Source: Aminobacter aminovorans (GTDB lineage Bacteria > Pseudomonadota > Alphaproteobacteria > Rhizobiales > Rhizobiaceae). From it: a stretch of 64,000 bases of DNA. The stretch is taken from positions 3,115,501 to 3,179,500 of the forward strand of contig NZ_UFSM01000001.1 of the NCBI RefSeq assembly GCF_900445235.1. The letters run 5' to 3'. Below the pieces are notes generated by a model. It was not told the DNA's origin, ran no database searches, and saw only the letters and a list, made by a program, of their open reading frames with translations. Below are positions 51,354 to 59,421 of this stretch, in pieces (within the stretch, counting starts at the first letter, position 1; each line of letters begins with the position of its first letter). Made by a program: the position numbers and the translations under genes.

Positions 51354-51809
51354 ATGCTCGAGGTCAGGCTGGCGCGTGCCGAGGCGATGCTCGACATCAT
51401 TGCGCTCGAGGCAAATTATGCCCGTGCCTGGGATTACGGCAACCACATCGAGTGGGCGAAGGTGTTCACCGCAGACGGCGTGTTCGAGATGGCCGCCGTT
51501 GGCGATCGTCCGGCGCTCAAGGTAGAGGGCCGAGATCAGCTGTCAGCCTTCTGCAAAGACTTCACCTCGAATTTCACGGGTGTGCATGTGCCCGGTCTGC
51601 CGCTGCTCGAAATCGACGGCGACGAAGCTATGGGGCACCTGCATTTCCAGTTCGTTGCCGTCGGCCGGCTCGCTGCCAACCACACGATGAGCCGAACGGC
51701 CTGTGGCCAGTATGACGTGCGTTACCGCAGGACCGATGAGGGATGGCGCATGGTCCATAGGTTGGAAAAAGCCTTCAGTAACGCGCGCAGTGAGTTCTTC
51801 GATTTCTGA
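51354..51809 (+). CDS. SnoaL-like / NTF2-like family protein
   Basis: A 151-residue protein with the NTF2-like cone fold: DIIALEANYARAWDYGNHIE, WAKVFTADGVFEM, then the beta-sheet segment AMGHLHFQFVAVGRLAANHT and the closing YDVRYRRTDEGWRMVHRLE. Proteins of this fold are ring cyclases, epoxide hydrolases of the limonene type, or hydratases/isomerases on ring compounds; others have no enzyme activity. I cannot assign catalytic residues. It is translated with the upstream hydrolase (1-bp gap), so a shared substrate is likely. Its end lies 4 bp from the convergent GMC gene. Confidence 0.82.
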   Translation: MLEVRLARAEAMLDIIALEANYARAWDYGNHIEWAKVFTADGVFEMAAVGDRPALKVEGRDQLSAFCKDFTSNFTGVHVPGLPLLEIDGDEAMGHLHFQFVAVGRLAANHTMSRTACGQYDVRYRRTDEGWRMVHRLEKAFSNARSEFFDF

Positions 51810-51813
51810 CGGT

Positions 51814-53418
51814 TCAACGACGCTCCTCAAGTATCATATCAGCTGCGCGCCAGGCCAACGCCATCACAGGGCCGTTGGTATTGCCGGAGATCGGGGCCGG
51901 GATGACCGACGCATCGACCACGCGAAGGCCGTCGACGCCACGGACGCGCAGCCGGTCGTCGACGACAGCGCCAGCATCGTCGCCCATCCGGCAGCTGCCG
52001 ACCGCGTGCAGTCCCGACACGAAGGTCGAGCGGAAGGCAGCAAGCATGTCGTCGTCCGATTGCACTGCCAGACCCGGCCACAGCTCTTCCTGCACAAAGG
52101 GTCGCAACGCTGGCTGGCCGACGAAGTCGCGCATGATGCGCATCATCGCGACCGCCGTGCGCCGGTCGCATTCTGTCGCCAGCCAGTTCGGCCGTATTAA
52201 CGGCATGTCGCGCATGTCCGCCGATCGTATCGTTATCTCGCCGCGGCTTTCCGGCCGCAGGGCGTAGCCGATGATGGTGATGCCGGGCCGGCCTTCGAGC
52301 TTCAGCCGGCCCTGCAGCAGCCCGCGGGCAAAGGTGTAGGGCGACAACGACAGCTGCAGGTCGGGATAGGCGACCTCAGGCGAAGAGCGGACGAAGCCGC
52401 CCATTTCCGACGCACCGAAGCTCATCAGGCCCGTGCCGGCGAGGTAATAGCGCATAACCTCGCCAACCAGACGCAGGCCGCTGAGCCTGGGGTTGTGGCC
52501 ATGCATTCCGGCAAGGCGATAGGGCAGTGCCACGACAAGATGCTCGGCGCAGTTGCGGCCGACGCCCGGCAGGTCGGCGATCGTGTCGACCCCGGCCGAC
52601 AAAAGCACGTCGTGGCGGCCGATACCCGAAACCTGCAGCAGTTGTGGTGACTGGATCGCGCCGCAGGCGACGATGACCTCGCTTGCCGCCCGCGCGGTGC
52701 GTTTGCGACCGCCCGCGACATATTCGACGCCTACCGCCCGACGGCCTTCGAACAGGATGCGCAGGACCTGGGCGCCGGTGCGGACGATGAGGTTCTTGCG
52801 CCGCATCGCCGGCCGGAGGAAGGCGCGGGCCGCGCTCATGCGCCGCCCGTTGTGGTCGATCGTATGCGTGTAGGTGCCGACGCCATCTCGCCTGATGCCG
52901 TTGAGATCGTCGAGATGATCGAGGCCGAGCGAGGCGCCTGCGTCGAGGATCGCCTGGCCGAGGGGATTGGCCAGAGGACGAACGCTGACCTGCAAGGGAC
53001 CATTGCCGCCCTTGATGGCATCGCCACCAAGCTGATGGTTCTCTATCTTGCGGAAGACTGGCGCCATCTCGGTCCAGCTCCAGCCCTTGACGCCGAAGTC
53101 GGCCCAGCTGTCGTAGTCCTCGGGGGCGCCCCGGCAATAGAGCATTCCGTTTATCGAGCTAGATCCGCCAAGCCCGCGGCCGCGCGCCCATGTCTCGGCC
53201 TCCGGCCGGCCCTCTTCATGCTCGACAGGAAAGTTCCAGGAGCGTTTCGGATGCTTGGTCAGCTTGACCCATCCCCGGGGCATCCGGACCAAGGGATGAA
53301 GGTCCGATGGTCCGGCCTCGAGGACAAGCACCCTGTGTCCCGGGTCCTCGCTCAGCCGGTTGGCCAGCACGCAGCCGGCCGAGCCGGCGCCAACGATGAT
53401 CGTATCGAATTCACTCAT
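51814..53418 (-). CDS. GMC-family FAD-dependent alcohol oxidoreductase 2
   Basis: A 534-residue GMC flavoprotein. FAD fold FDTIIVGAGSAGCVLANRLS; signature 1 ARGRGLGGSSSINGMLYCRG; signature 2 CGAIQSPQLLQVSGIGRHDV; active-site His471 (SGLHAVGSCRMG) with Asn513 (SGNTNGP). It is clearly a paralogue of the enzyme at 34483 but not a recent copy: the substrate-domain residues differ throughout. ATG 53418 is preferred over a TTG at 53478 that would add 20 Arg-rich residues. Operator site 8 lies 91 bp upstream in opposite orientation, shared with the divergent binding-protein gene. Confidence 0.92.
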   Translation of the reverse strand: MSEFDTIIVGAGSAGCVLANRLSEDPGHRVLVLEAGPSDLHPLVRMPRGWVKLTKHPKRSWNFPVEHEEGRPEAETWARGRGLGGSSSINGMLYCRGAPEDYDSWADFGVKGWSWTEMAPVFRKIENHQLGGDAIKGGNGPLQVSVRPLANPLGQAILDAGASLGLDHLDDLNGIRRDGVGTYTHTIDHNGRRMSAARAFLRPAMRRKNLIVRTGAQVLRILFEGRRAVGVEYVAGGRKRTARAASEVIVACGAIQSPQLLQVSGIGRHDVLLSAGVDTIADLPGVGRNCAEHLVVALPYRLAGMHGHNPRLSGLRLVGEVMRYYLAGTGLMSFGASEMGGFVRSSPEVAYPDLQLSLSPYTFARGLLQGRLKLEGRPGITIIGYALRPESRGEITIRSADMRDMPLIRPNWLATECDRRTAVAMMRIMRDFVGQPALRPFVQEELWPGLAVQSDDDMLAAFRSTFVSGLHAVGSCRMGDDAGAVVDDRLRVRGVDGLRVVDASVIPAPISGNTNGPVMALAWRAADMILEERR

Positions 53419-53509
53419 GCCGCGATGTCTTGCGCGTGCGCGCCGGCTCGCATCCTGCAAACGAACTAGCCCGGGCAAGCGTTGCTCGGGTCCAGGCCGA
53501 CATATGCGG

Positions 53510-53527
53510 TAGTCCGCATGGACGATG
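53510..53527 (+). promoter_or_regulatory. Island operator site 8
   Basis: TAGTCCGCATGGACGATG with a perfect GTCC-N4-GGAC core, between divergent GMC oxidoreductase 2 (91 bp) and binding protein 2 (133 bp, in its orientation). Confidence 0.75.
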
Positions 53528-53660
53528 TTCGGCTCGCCTGCATCCTGTGATTTCTCCTTGAGGAGTCGTCACGCCATGCAGCGTGGCGGCCTTGCGCGCA
53601 CATCAATGCCGGCGCGCATCCAGACCGGCACCAAAGCCTACGTTCCTGGGGAGGAATGAC

Positions 53661-54857
53661 ATGAAGAAATCCATTCTCGCGGCAGCTTTGCTGCTGTCGA
53701 CCGCGCTGACTGCCGCAGCACAGGATGCAAGCGTCAAGCTCGGCGTGCTCAACGACCAGAGCTCGTCCTTCTCCGCGCTCGGCGGCACGGAGGTGACCGA
53801 GGCGGTCAAGCTTGCAATCTCCGACTTTGGCGGTCAAGTGCTGGGCAAGCCGATCGAACTGGTCTCGGCCGATCATCAGAACAAGCCCGAGATCGCACTG
53901 TCCATTGCCCGCGAATGGCTGGAGCGCGACAATGTCGACGCGCTGTTCGATGTCGCCAATTCGGCAATCGCGCTTTCGGTCAACAACCTTTTGGGCGAAC
54001 AGAAGAAGCTCGGCTTCTTCGTCTCGCCGATGACCGACAAGATGACCGAAGCCGACTGCAACGGCTACGGCATGGCCTGGGCATATGACGCCTATTCACA
54101 GGTACGTTCGTCGGTCAGCGCCCAGCTCAAGGCCGGTGGCGAGACCTGGTTCATCCTGTCGCCGGACTATGAAGCCGGCAAGGTGCTGGAAGCCGGCGTG
54201 AAGACTGCCGTCGAGGAAGAAGGCGGCAAGATACTGGGTTCGGTGCGGGCGCCGCTCGGCACCACCGACTTCTCGTCCTACATACTGCAGGCCCAGGCCT
54301 CGGGCGCCAAGGTTCTGGCGTTGACCGTCAATGGTCCTGAACTGGTCAATGCGCTCAAGCAGGTCCAGGAATTCGGCCTGATCGACCAGGGTATGCGCGT
54401 GGCGCTGACCGTGCTGCACCAGTCGGATGCGCGCGCCATCGGCCTTGAAGCGCTGAAGGGCATCCAGTTTGCGGCCGCCTGGTATTGGAACACCGACGAC
54501 GCCTCCAAGCATTTCAAGGAAGAGATGCAGAAGAAGACCGGCAATGCTCCGGGCTGGGTTGCGGCCGGCGCCTATTCCGCAGCTACCAACTACCTGAACG
54601 CCGTCAAGGCCGCCGGTACCGACGAGCCGACCGCAGTGCTCGCCAAGCTGCGCGAAGGCAAGATCAACGACCTGTTCGCAAAGAATGCGACGCTACTGCC
54701 CAACGGCCGCCTCGTGCATGACATGCAGTTGCTCGAGGTGCGTGCGCCCGGCGAGGCGTCAGATGCACAGGACGTGTTCAAGGTCGTGACCACCGTTCCG
54801 GCCGACGTCGCCTTCCGCTCGATCGACAAGAGCGCCTGCAAGCTGGCCAATGGCTGA
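53661..54857 (+). CDS. Branched-chain-type ABC substrate-binding protein 2
   Basis: A 398-residue periplasmic Peripla_BP_6 protein with a short signal peptide (MKKSILAAALLLSTALTAAA, cleavage near AQD). Mature motifs: SVKLGVLNDQSSSFSALGGT, PIELVSADHQNKPEIALSIA and GETWFILSPDYEAGKVLEAG. It differs strongly from binding protein 1; its best analogues in my memory are annotated as amide/urea or aromatic-acid binding proteins. GGGGAGGA lies before the ATG. It heads a seven-gene unit that includes importer system 2, so it is that system's binding protein. Confidence 0.92.
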   Translation: MKKSILAAALLLSTALTAAAQDASVKLGVLNDQSSSFSALGGTEVTEAVKLAISDFGGQVLGKPIELVSADHQNKPEIALSIAREWLERDNVDALFDVANSAIALSVNNLLGEQKKLGFFVSPMTDKMTEADCNGYGMAWAYDAYSQVRSSVSAQLKAGGETWFILSPDYEAGKVLEAGVKTAVEEEGGKILGSVRAPLGTTDFSSYILQAQASGAKVLALTVNGPELVNALKQVQEFGLIDQGMRVALTVLHQSDARAIGLEALKGIQFAAAWYWNTDDASKHFKEEMQKKTGNAPGWVAAGAYSAATNYLNAVKAAGTDEPTAVLAKLREGKINDLFAKNATLLPNGRLVHDMQLLEVRAPGEASDAQDVFKVVTTVPADVAFRSIDKSACKLANG

Positions 54858-54864
54858 TCTGACA

Positions 54865-54894
54865 GCGCCGGGCGGCACGTTCGCCGTCCGGCGC
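54865..54894 (+). terminator. Intra-operon hairpin after binding protein 2
   Basis: GCGCCGGGCGGC pairs with GCCGTCCGGCGC (12 bp with one G-T pair) around ACGTTC. Without a T-run it is more likely a partial terminator or 3'-end stabiliser that keeps binding-protein mRNA above that of the importer genes. Confidence 0.5.
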
Positions 54895-54916
54895 ATTCAC
54901 CCGATGGAGTGACGAC

Positions 54917-55201
54917 TTGCCCGGCTATCTGATCTTCGAGATCGAAATCACCGACGAGGCCGCCTGGCAGCACTATCGCGAAGTCGCCGGGCCGATCATG
55001 GCGGCCGGCGGCGGGCGTTTCGTCTTGTCGAGCGATCGCATCGAAAGCCTCGAGGGCGGCTGGCAGCCGGCATCGATCGCGGTGGTCGAGTTCCCGAGCG
55101 CTGACGCCGCGCGCCAATTCTACCATTCGGAAGACTACCAGAAGGTGGTGGCGCTCAGGCAGCTGGCATCACGCGGCAAGGGCATTCTCGTCAACGCATG
55201 A
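54917..55201 (+). CDS. DUF1330 domain protein
   Basis: A 94-residue dimeric ferredoxin-like-fold protein of the DUF1330 family: GYLIFEIEITDEAAWQHYRE at the start, then FPSADAARQFYHSEDYQKVV. It starts with TTG and has GGAG 8 nt upstream. DUF1330 proteins occur in many catabolic and acyl-CoA clusters but have no firm function; some members of the wider dimeric alpha/beta-barrel superfamily are isomerases or monooxygenases. It sits between binding protein 2 and the importer ATPase genes. Confidence 0.85.
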   Translation: MPGYLIFEIEITDEAAWQHYREVAGPIMAAGGGRFVLSSDRIESLEGGWQPASIAVVEFPSADAARQFYHSEDYQKVVALRQLASRGKGILVNA

Positions 55202-55246
55202 CGGGCGCCCTGTGCCGCATATTTCCTAGAGTACGTGGAGGACAAG

Positions 55247-56014
55247 GTGCAGCAAGGCACTGCGGGCGACTACATCATCGAGGCGTCCGGGCTGAGCCGG
55301 TATTTCTACGGCTTCGCCGCCGTGAAGGACGTTGACCTCAAGGTCCGGCGCAATACCATCCACGCCCTGATCGGCCCCAACGGCGCCGGCAAGACGACGA
55401 CCTTCAACCTGATCACCAAGTTCCTGCAGCCGAGCGAAGGTACGATCCGATACAACGGCGAGGACATCACCGCGCTGAAGCCGGAAGAGGTGGCGCGCAA
55501 GGGCATTGTTCGATCGTTCCAGATTTCGGCGGTGTTTCCGCGCATGAGCGTGCGTGAAAACGTGCGCATGGCACTGCAGCGGCCGACAGGGACCTCCTAT
55601 CGCTTCTGGCAAAGCGAACGCACGCTCGGCGTGCTCAACGATCGCATCGATGAGCTGCTCGACGCTGTCGGCATGCTTTCCTATCGCAACCATGTCGCGG
55701 TCAATCTGCCTTATGGACGCAAGCGGGCGCTGGAGATTGCCACGACGCTGGCGCTGGATCCCGAGATGCTGCTGCTCGACGAGCCGACCTCGGGCATGGG
55801 CCATGAGGACGTAGACCGCATCGCCGAGCTGATCCGTAAGGTAGCAAGCGAGCGCACTGTCCTGATGGTCGAGCACAATCTGTCGGTGGTTTCGGCCCTT
55901 TCCGACACCATCACCGTGCTGGCGCAGGGACGGGTGCTGGCCGAGGGCAACTACGAGACCGTGTCGCGCGATCCGCGCGTTGTCGAAGCCTATATCGGTG
56001 GCGCAGATGACTGA
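55247..56014 (+). CDS. Branched-chain-type ABC importer (system 2), LivG-like ATPase
   Basis: A 255-residue ATP-binding subunit. Walker A LIGPNGAGKTTTFNLI; the Q-loop region RSFQISAVFPRMSVRENVRM; the signature helix is degenerate (NLPYGRKRALEIATTLALD in place of LSxGxQ, as in many LivG proteins); Walker B MLLLDEPTSGMGHEDVD; H-loop MVEHNLSVV. GTG 55247 is preferred (GGAGGA upstream) to GTG 55235. The next ATPase gene overlaps its end by 8 bp. Confidence 0.92.
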   Translation: MQQGTAGDYIIEASGLSRYFYGFAAVKDVDLKVRRNTIHALIGPNGAGKTTTFNLITKFLQPSEGTIRYNGEDITALKPEEVARKGIVRSFQISAVFPRMSVRENVRMALQRPTGTSYRFWQSERTLGVLNDRIDELLDAVGMLSYRNHVAVNLPYGRKRALEIATTLALDPEMLLLDEPTSGMGHEDVDRIAELIRKVASERTVLMVEHNLSVVSALSDTITVLAQGRVLAEGNYETVSRDPRVVEAYIGGADD

Positions 56015-56720
56015 GACTTCCAAGGTGGTGCTCGACATAGCCGACCTGCATGCCTGGTACGGCGAGAGCAAGGCGCTCCACGGCATGAATTTTGACATCC
56101 GCGAAGGCGAACTCGTCACGCTGCTGGGCCGCAACGGCGCCGGCAAGACGACAGCGCTGCGCTGTATCATGGGCCTGGTGCGCAAGAAGACCGGCGTTAT
56201 CACCTATCGCGGTGAGAACGTTGCAACGCGGGCGCCTGAATTCATCGCCCGGCGCGGCATCGCCTATTGCCCGGAGGAACGCGGCATCTTCTCGAGCCTG
56301 TCGGTTGCCGAGAACCTGGAGCTGCCACCGGTCATTGCCAAGGGCGGCATGACGGTGGATGAGATTCTCGAGCTGTTTCCCAATCTCAAGGCGCGCTGGC
56401 AGAGCCCCGGCACCAAGCTGTCGGGTGGCGAGCAGCAGATGCTGGCCATCGGTCGCATCCTGCGCACGGGCGCCAAGCTTTTGATCTTCGACGAGCCGAC
56501 CGAGGGCCTCGCGCCAGTCATCGTCAAGCAGATCGCCGTCGTGCTCGAGAAGCTGAAGGCGAGGGGTTTCACCATCCTTCTGGTCGAGCAGAACTTCCGC
56601 TTCGCTTCCAAGCTCGCCGACCGGCATTTCGTCGTCGACCACGGCAAGGTGGTCGAGCGCTTCAGCCGCGACGAACTCGCCGGCAACGAAGCCAAAATCC
56701 AAGCTTATCTCGGGGTGTGA
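56007..56720 (+). CDS. Branched-chain-type ABC importer (system 2), LivF-like ATPase
   Basis: A 237-residue ATP-binding subunit: Walker A LLGRNGAGKTTALRCI, Q-loop region ARRGIAYCPEERGIFSSLSV, signature KLSGGEQQMLAIGRI, Walker B LLIFDEPTEGLAPVIV and H-loop LLVEQNFRFA are intact. It overlaps the LivG-like gene by 8 bp, and the permease start abuts its stop, so the importer is translationally coupled. Confidence 0.94.
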   Translation: MTETSKVVLDIADLHAWYGESKALHGMNFDIREGELVTLLGRNGAGKTTALRCIMGLVRKKTGVITYRGENVATRAPEFIARRGIAYCPEERGIFSSLSVAENLELPPVIAKGGMTVDEILELFPNLKARWQSPGTKLSGGEQQMLAIGRILRTGAKLLIFDEPTEGLAPVIVKQIAVVLEKLKARGFTILLVEQNFRFASKLADRHFVVDHGKVVERFSRDELAGNEAKIQAYLGV

Positions 56721-58669
56721 TGGCCATGATGGACCTGATTGGCGTTCCGCCAACCCTTCTTTTCGGCCAGCTGCTCGTCGGCCTCATCAACGGTTCGTTC
56801 TACGCCATGATGAGCCTGGGCGTGGCGATCATCTTCGGCATGTTGCGCATCGGCAACTTCGTCCATGGCGCGCAATACATGCTGGGTGCATTCGGCGCCT
56901 GGTATCTCATGCGCTTGCCCGAACTGTTCCCGGGTCTTGGTCTGCCGTCCATCGGCTACTGGTGGGCGCTGGTCATCGTTCCACTGGTGGTGGCTGTCAT
57001 CGGCGCACTGATGGAGCGCATCTTCATCCGCCGCGTCTACGATCTCGACCATGCCTACGGCCTGCTTTTGACCGTCGGCCTCGCCATGGCGATCGAGGGG
57101 GCCTTCAACGTCTATTACGGTGCCGCCGGCCAGATGTACGGCGTGCCGGAGTCTCTGAAAGGCGGTATCAATCTCGGATTCATGTTCCTGCCGATCTACC
57201 GCGCCTGGGTTATCGCTGCGGCAATCGTCGTCTGCTTCGGCACCTGGTACATGGTCGAGCGAACCAAGCTCGGCTCTTACCTCCGGGCCGCGACCGAAAA
57301 TCCCGATCTCGTCCGCGCTTTCGGCATCAACGTGCCGCGCTTGTTGATGCTGACCTACGCGTTCGGTGTCGGTCTTGCCGGTTTCGCCGGCGTCATGGCA
57401 GCCCCGATCTACCAGGTCAGCCCGCAGATGGGGCAGGGCATGATCATCACCATCTTCGCCGTCGTGGTCATCGGCGGCATGGGCTCGATCTTCGGCGCCA
57501 TCGTTTCCGGCCTGATGCTCGGCGTGATCGAGGGCCTGACCAAGGTGTTCTATCCGCAGGCCTCGGCAACCGTGATCTTCATCATCATGGCGCTGGTGCT
57601 GATCTTCCGCCCGGCCGGCCTGTTCGGCAAGGAAACGACGAGCCACTCGGTCGCCGACGTCTCGTCGGGCCGCTCCGGCAGCTTCCTCGAGAACGGTCGC
57701 CTTTGGCTCGCGATCTTCACGGTCGGCGGCGTGGCGTTGCCGTTCCTCCTCTATCCCGTCATGGGCATGAAGATCCTGGTGCTGGCGCTGTTTGCACTCG
57801 CCTACAATCTGATCTTCGGTTACGTCGGCCTCCTCGCCTTCGGGCATGCCGCCTTCTACGGGGCGTCGGCTTATGTGACGGCGCATGCCGCTGCCGCCTG
57901 GGGCCTGCCGACCGAGCTCTGCATCCTTCTGGGCGTCATGGTGGCGACGACGATCGGCGCGCTGTTCGGCTGGCTGGCGATCCGCCGACAGGGGCTCTAC
58001 TTCGCCATGATCACGCTTGCGCTGGCGCAGATCATCTATTTCTACGCAGTGCAGGCGCCATGGACCCATGGCGAGGACGGCATCCAGTCGGTGCCGCGCG
58101 GCATGCTGTTTGGCGTCATCGATCTCTCCAACACGCTGAACATGTACTACGTGACGCTCGCAGTGTTCCTCTCCGGCTTCGCCTTCGTCTACCGCATCAT
58201 CCATTCGCCCTTCGGCCAGACACTGAAGTCGATCCGCGAGAACGAGCCGCGCGCCATTTCGCTCGGCTATTCGACCGACCGCTTCAAGCTGATCGCATTC
58301 ACGCTTTCGGCGATGCTGTCGGGCGTAGCAGGCGGCCTCAAGGCGATTATCTTCCAGCTGGCGTCGCTGGCCGACGTCTTCTTCATGACCTCCGCCGACG
58401 TGCTGTTGATGACGCTGATCGGTGGCGTCGGCACGCTGCTTGGACCGGTGGTCGGTGCGGCGGTGCTGGTGACGCTGCAACGCGAGCTGGCCACCCTCGG
58501 TGCCTGGGTCGTGGTGGTGCAAGGCATCATCTTTGTTCTCTGCGTACTGTTCCTGCGCAAGGGCATCATCGGCACTTTGGAGGAATTCCTGGCGAACCGC
58601 GCCGAGCGCAAGGCTCAGCAGACGGCCGACCGCACCGAGGCCACGACGAAAATCACGGCGGTGCAATGA
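56720..58669 (+). CDS. Fused LivH-LivM permease (system 2)
   Basis: A single 649-residue membrane protein combining both permease halves. Residues about 10-300 are LivH-like (SLGVAIIFGMLRIGNFVHGA, ATENPDLVRAFGINVPRLLM, ALVLIFRPAGLFGKE). A short Ser/Gly-rich linker (about 303-325) leads to the LivM-like half (LAYNLIFGYVGLLAFGHAAF, IRENEPRAISLGYSTDRFKL). System 1 uses a different fusion (permease-ATPase), so the two importers are not recent duplicates. ATG 56720 is used; a GTG one codon earlier is also possible. It overlaps the next SDR by 4 bp. Confidence 0.93.
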   Translation: MAMMDLIGVPPTLLFGQLLVGLINGSFYAMMSLGVAIIFGMLRIGNFVHGAQYMLGAFGAWYLMRLPELFPGLGLPSIGYWWALVIVPLVVAVIGALMERIFIRRVYDLDHAYGLLLTVGLAMAIEGAFNVYYGAAGQMYGVPESLKGGINLGFMFLPIYRAWVIAAAIVVCFGTWYMVERTKLGSYLRAATENPDLVRAFGINVPRLLMLTYAFGVGLAGFAGVMAAPIYQVSPQMGQGMIITIFAVVVIGGMGSIFGAIVSGLMLGVIEGLTKVFYPQASATVIFIIMALVLIFRPAGLFGKETTSHSVADVSSGRSGSFLENGRLWLAIFTVGGVALPFLLYPVMGMKILVLALFALAYNLIFGYVGLLAFGHAAFYGASAYVTAHAAAAWGLPTELCILLGVMVATTIGALFGWLAIRRQGLYFAMITLALAQIIYFYAVQAPWTHGEDGIQSVPRGMLFGVIDLSNTLNMYYVTLAVFLSGFAFVYRIIHSPFGQTLKSIRENEPRAISLGYSTDRFKLIAFTLSAMLSGVAGGLKAIIFQLASLADVFFMTSADVLLMTLIGGVGTLLGPVVGAAVLVTLQRELATLGAWVVVVQGIIFVLCVLFLRKGIIGTLEEFLANRAERKAQQTADRTEATTKITAVQ

Positions 58670-59421
58670 GCACGGCGTCGACTCTGGTCATCGGCATGGG
58701 GCCCGGACTTGGCCAGGCTTTGGTGAAGAAGTTCGCGCGCGAAGGACATCGTGTTGCCTTTGTCGGCCGCCGCGCAGAAGCGATTGCACGCTACGAGCAG
58801 GAGCTGAGGGCCGAGGGCCTCGATGTTACCGGATTTGTCGGCGACGCCGGCAAGCCCGAAGAGATGGACCATGTCCATGCGGCGATCCGCGAGCGGCATG
58901 GCGATGCCGAGGCGCTGATCTACAATGCCGCCATCATCGAGCCGGCGCGGTTCGTCACGCCGTCGCGACTGGGCGAGATAAGATACGGCACAGCCGACGG
59001 CTGGAAGCCGCATGGCGAGGCGGCCAGCGTCGATTACGTCGTCGACGCCTTCAGGACCAACGTGGCCGGTGCACTGCATGCAGCCCAGGCCGTTGCGCCA
59101 GGAATGATCGACCGCGGTCGCGGTACGATCCTGCTCACCGGTGGTGTGCTTGCCTTTGGACCGTGGATCGAATGGGGCGTGACCTCGCTCGGCAAGGCGG
59201 CGCTGCGCAGCCTCGGACACTCGCTGGAGAAGGAACTCACGCCTGCGGGTATCCATGTGTCGACTGTCGCCATCCATGGCACGATGCAGGCCGGAACGCC
59301 TTACGACCACGATCTGGTCGCTGCAGCCTACTGGAGGCTGCATGTCCAGCCGCGTGCAGAATGGCAGCCGGACTTCCACTTCAAGCAGGACGCCGAAGAC
59401 GGCGGGGATCCCGACGCATGA
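58666..59421 (+). CDS. Atypical SDR-fold protein lacking the catalytic tyrosine
   Basis: A 251-residue Rossmann protein of the SDR superfamily. Its cofactor loop is GMGPGLGQALVKKFAREG instead of TGxxxGxG, and at the YxxxK position it reads T173-S-L-G-K177 (WGVTSLGKAAL), so the catalytic Tyr is absent while Lys is kept. YNAAI replaces NNAG. It may have another chemistry, a different proton donor, or a structural/binding role. It is joined by 4-bp overlaps (ATGA) to the fused permease upstream and a normal SDR downstream. Confidence 0.85.
   Translation: MSTASTLVIGMGPGLGQALVKKFAREGHRVAFVGRRAEAIARYEQELRAEGLDVTGFVGDAGKPEEMDHVHAAIRERHGDAEALIYNAAIIEPARFVTPSRLGEIRYGTADGWKPHGEAASVDYVVDAFRTNVAGALHAAQAVAPGMIDRGRGTILLTGGVLAFGPWIEWGVTSLGKAALRSLGHSLEKELTPAGIHVSTVAIHGTMQAGTPYDHDLVAAAYWRLHVQPRAEWQPDFHFKQDAEDGGDPDA

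Noticed and set aside
56705..58666. A 653-codon open frame on the minus strand opposite the fused LivH-LivM permease
   Set aside because: Its composition (His/Asp/Gln/Arg-rich, no hydrophobic core) is that of an antisense shadow of a GC-rich membrane-protein gene; the plus strand encodes clear permease motifs.
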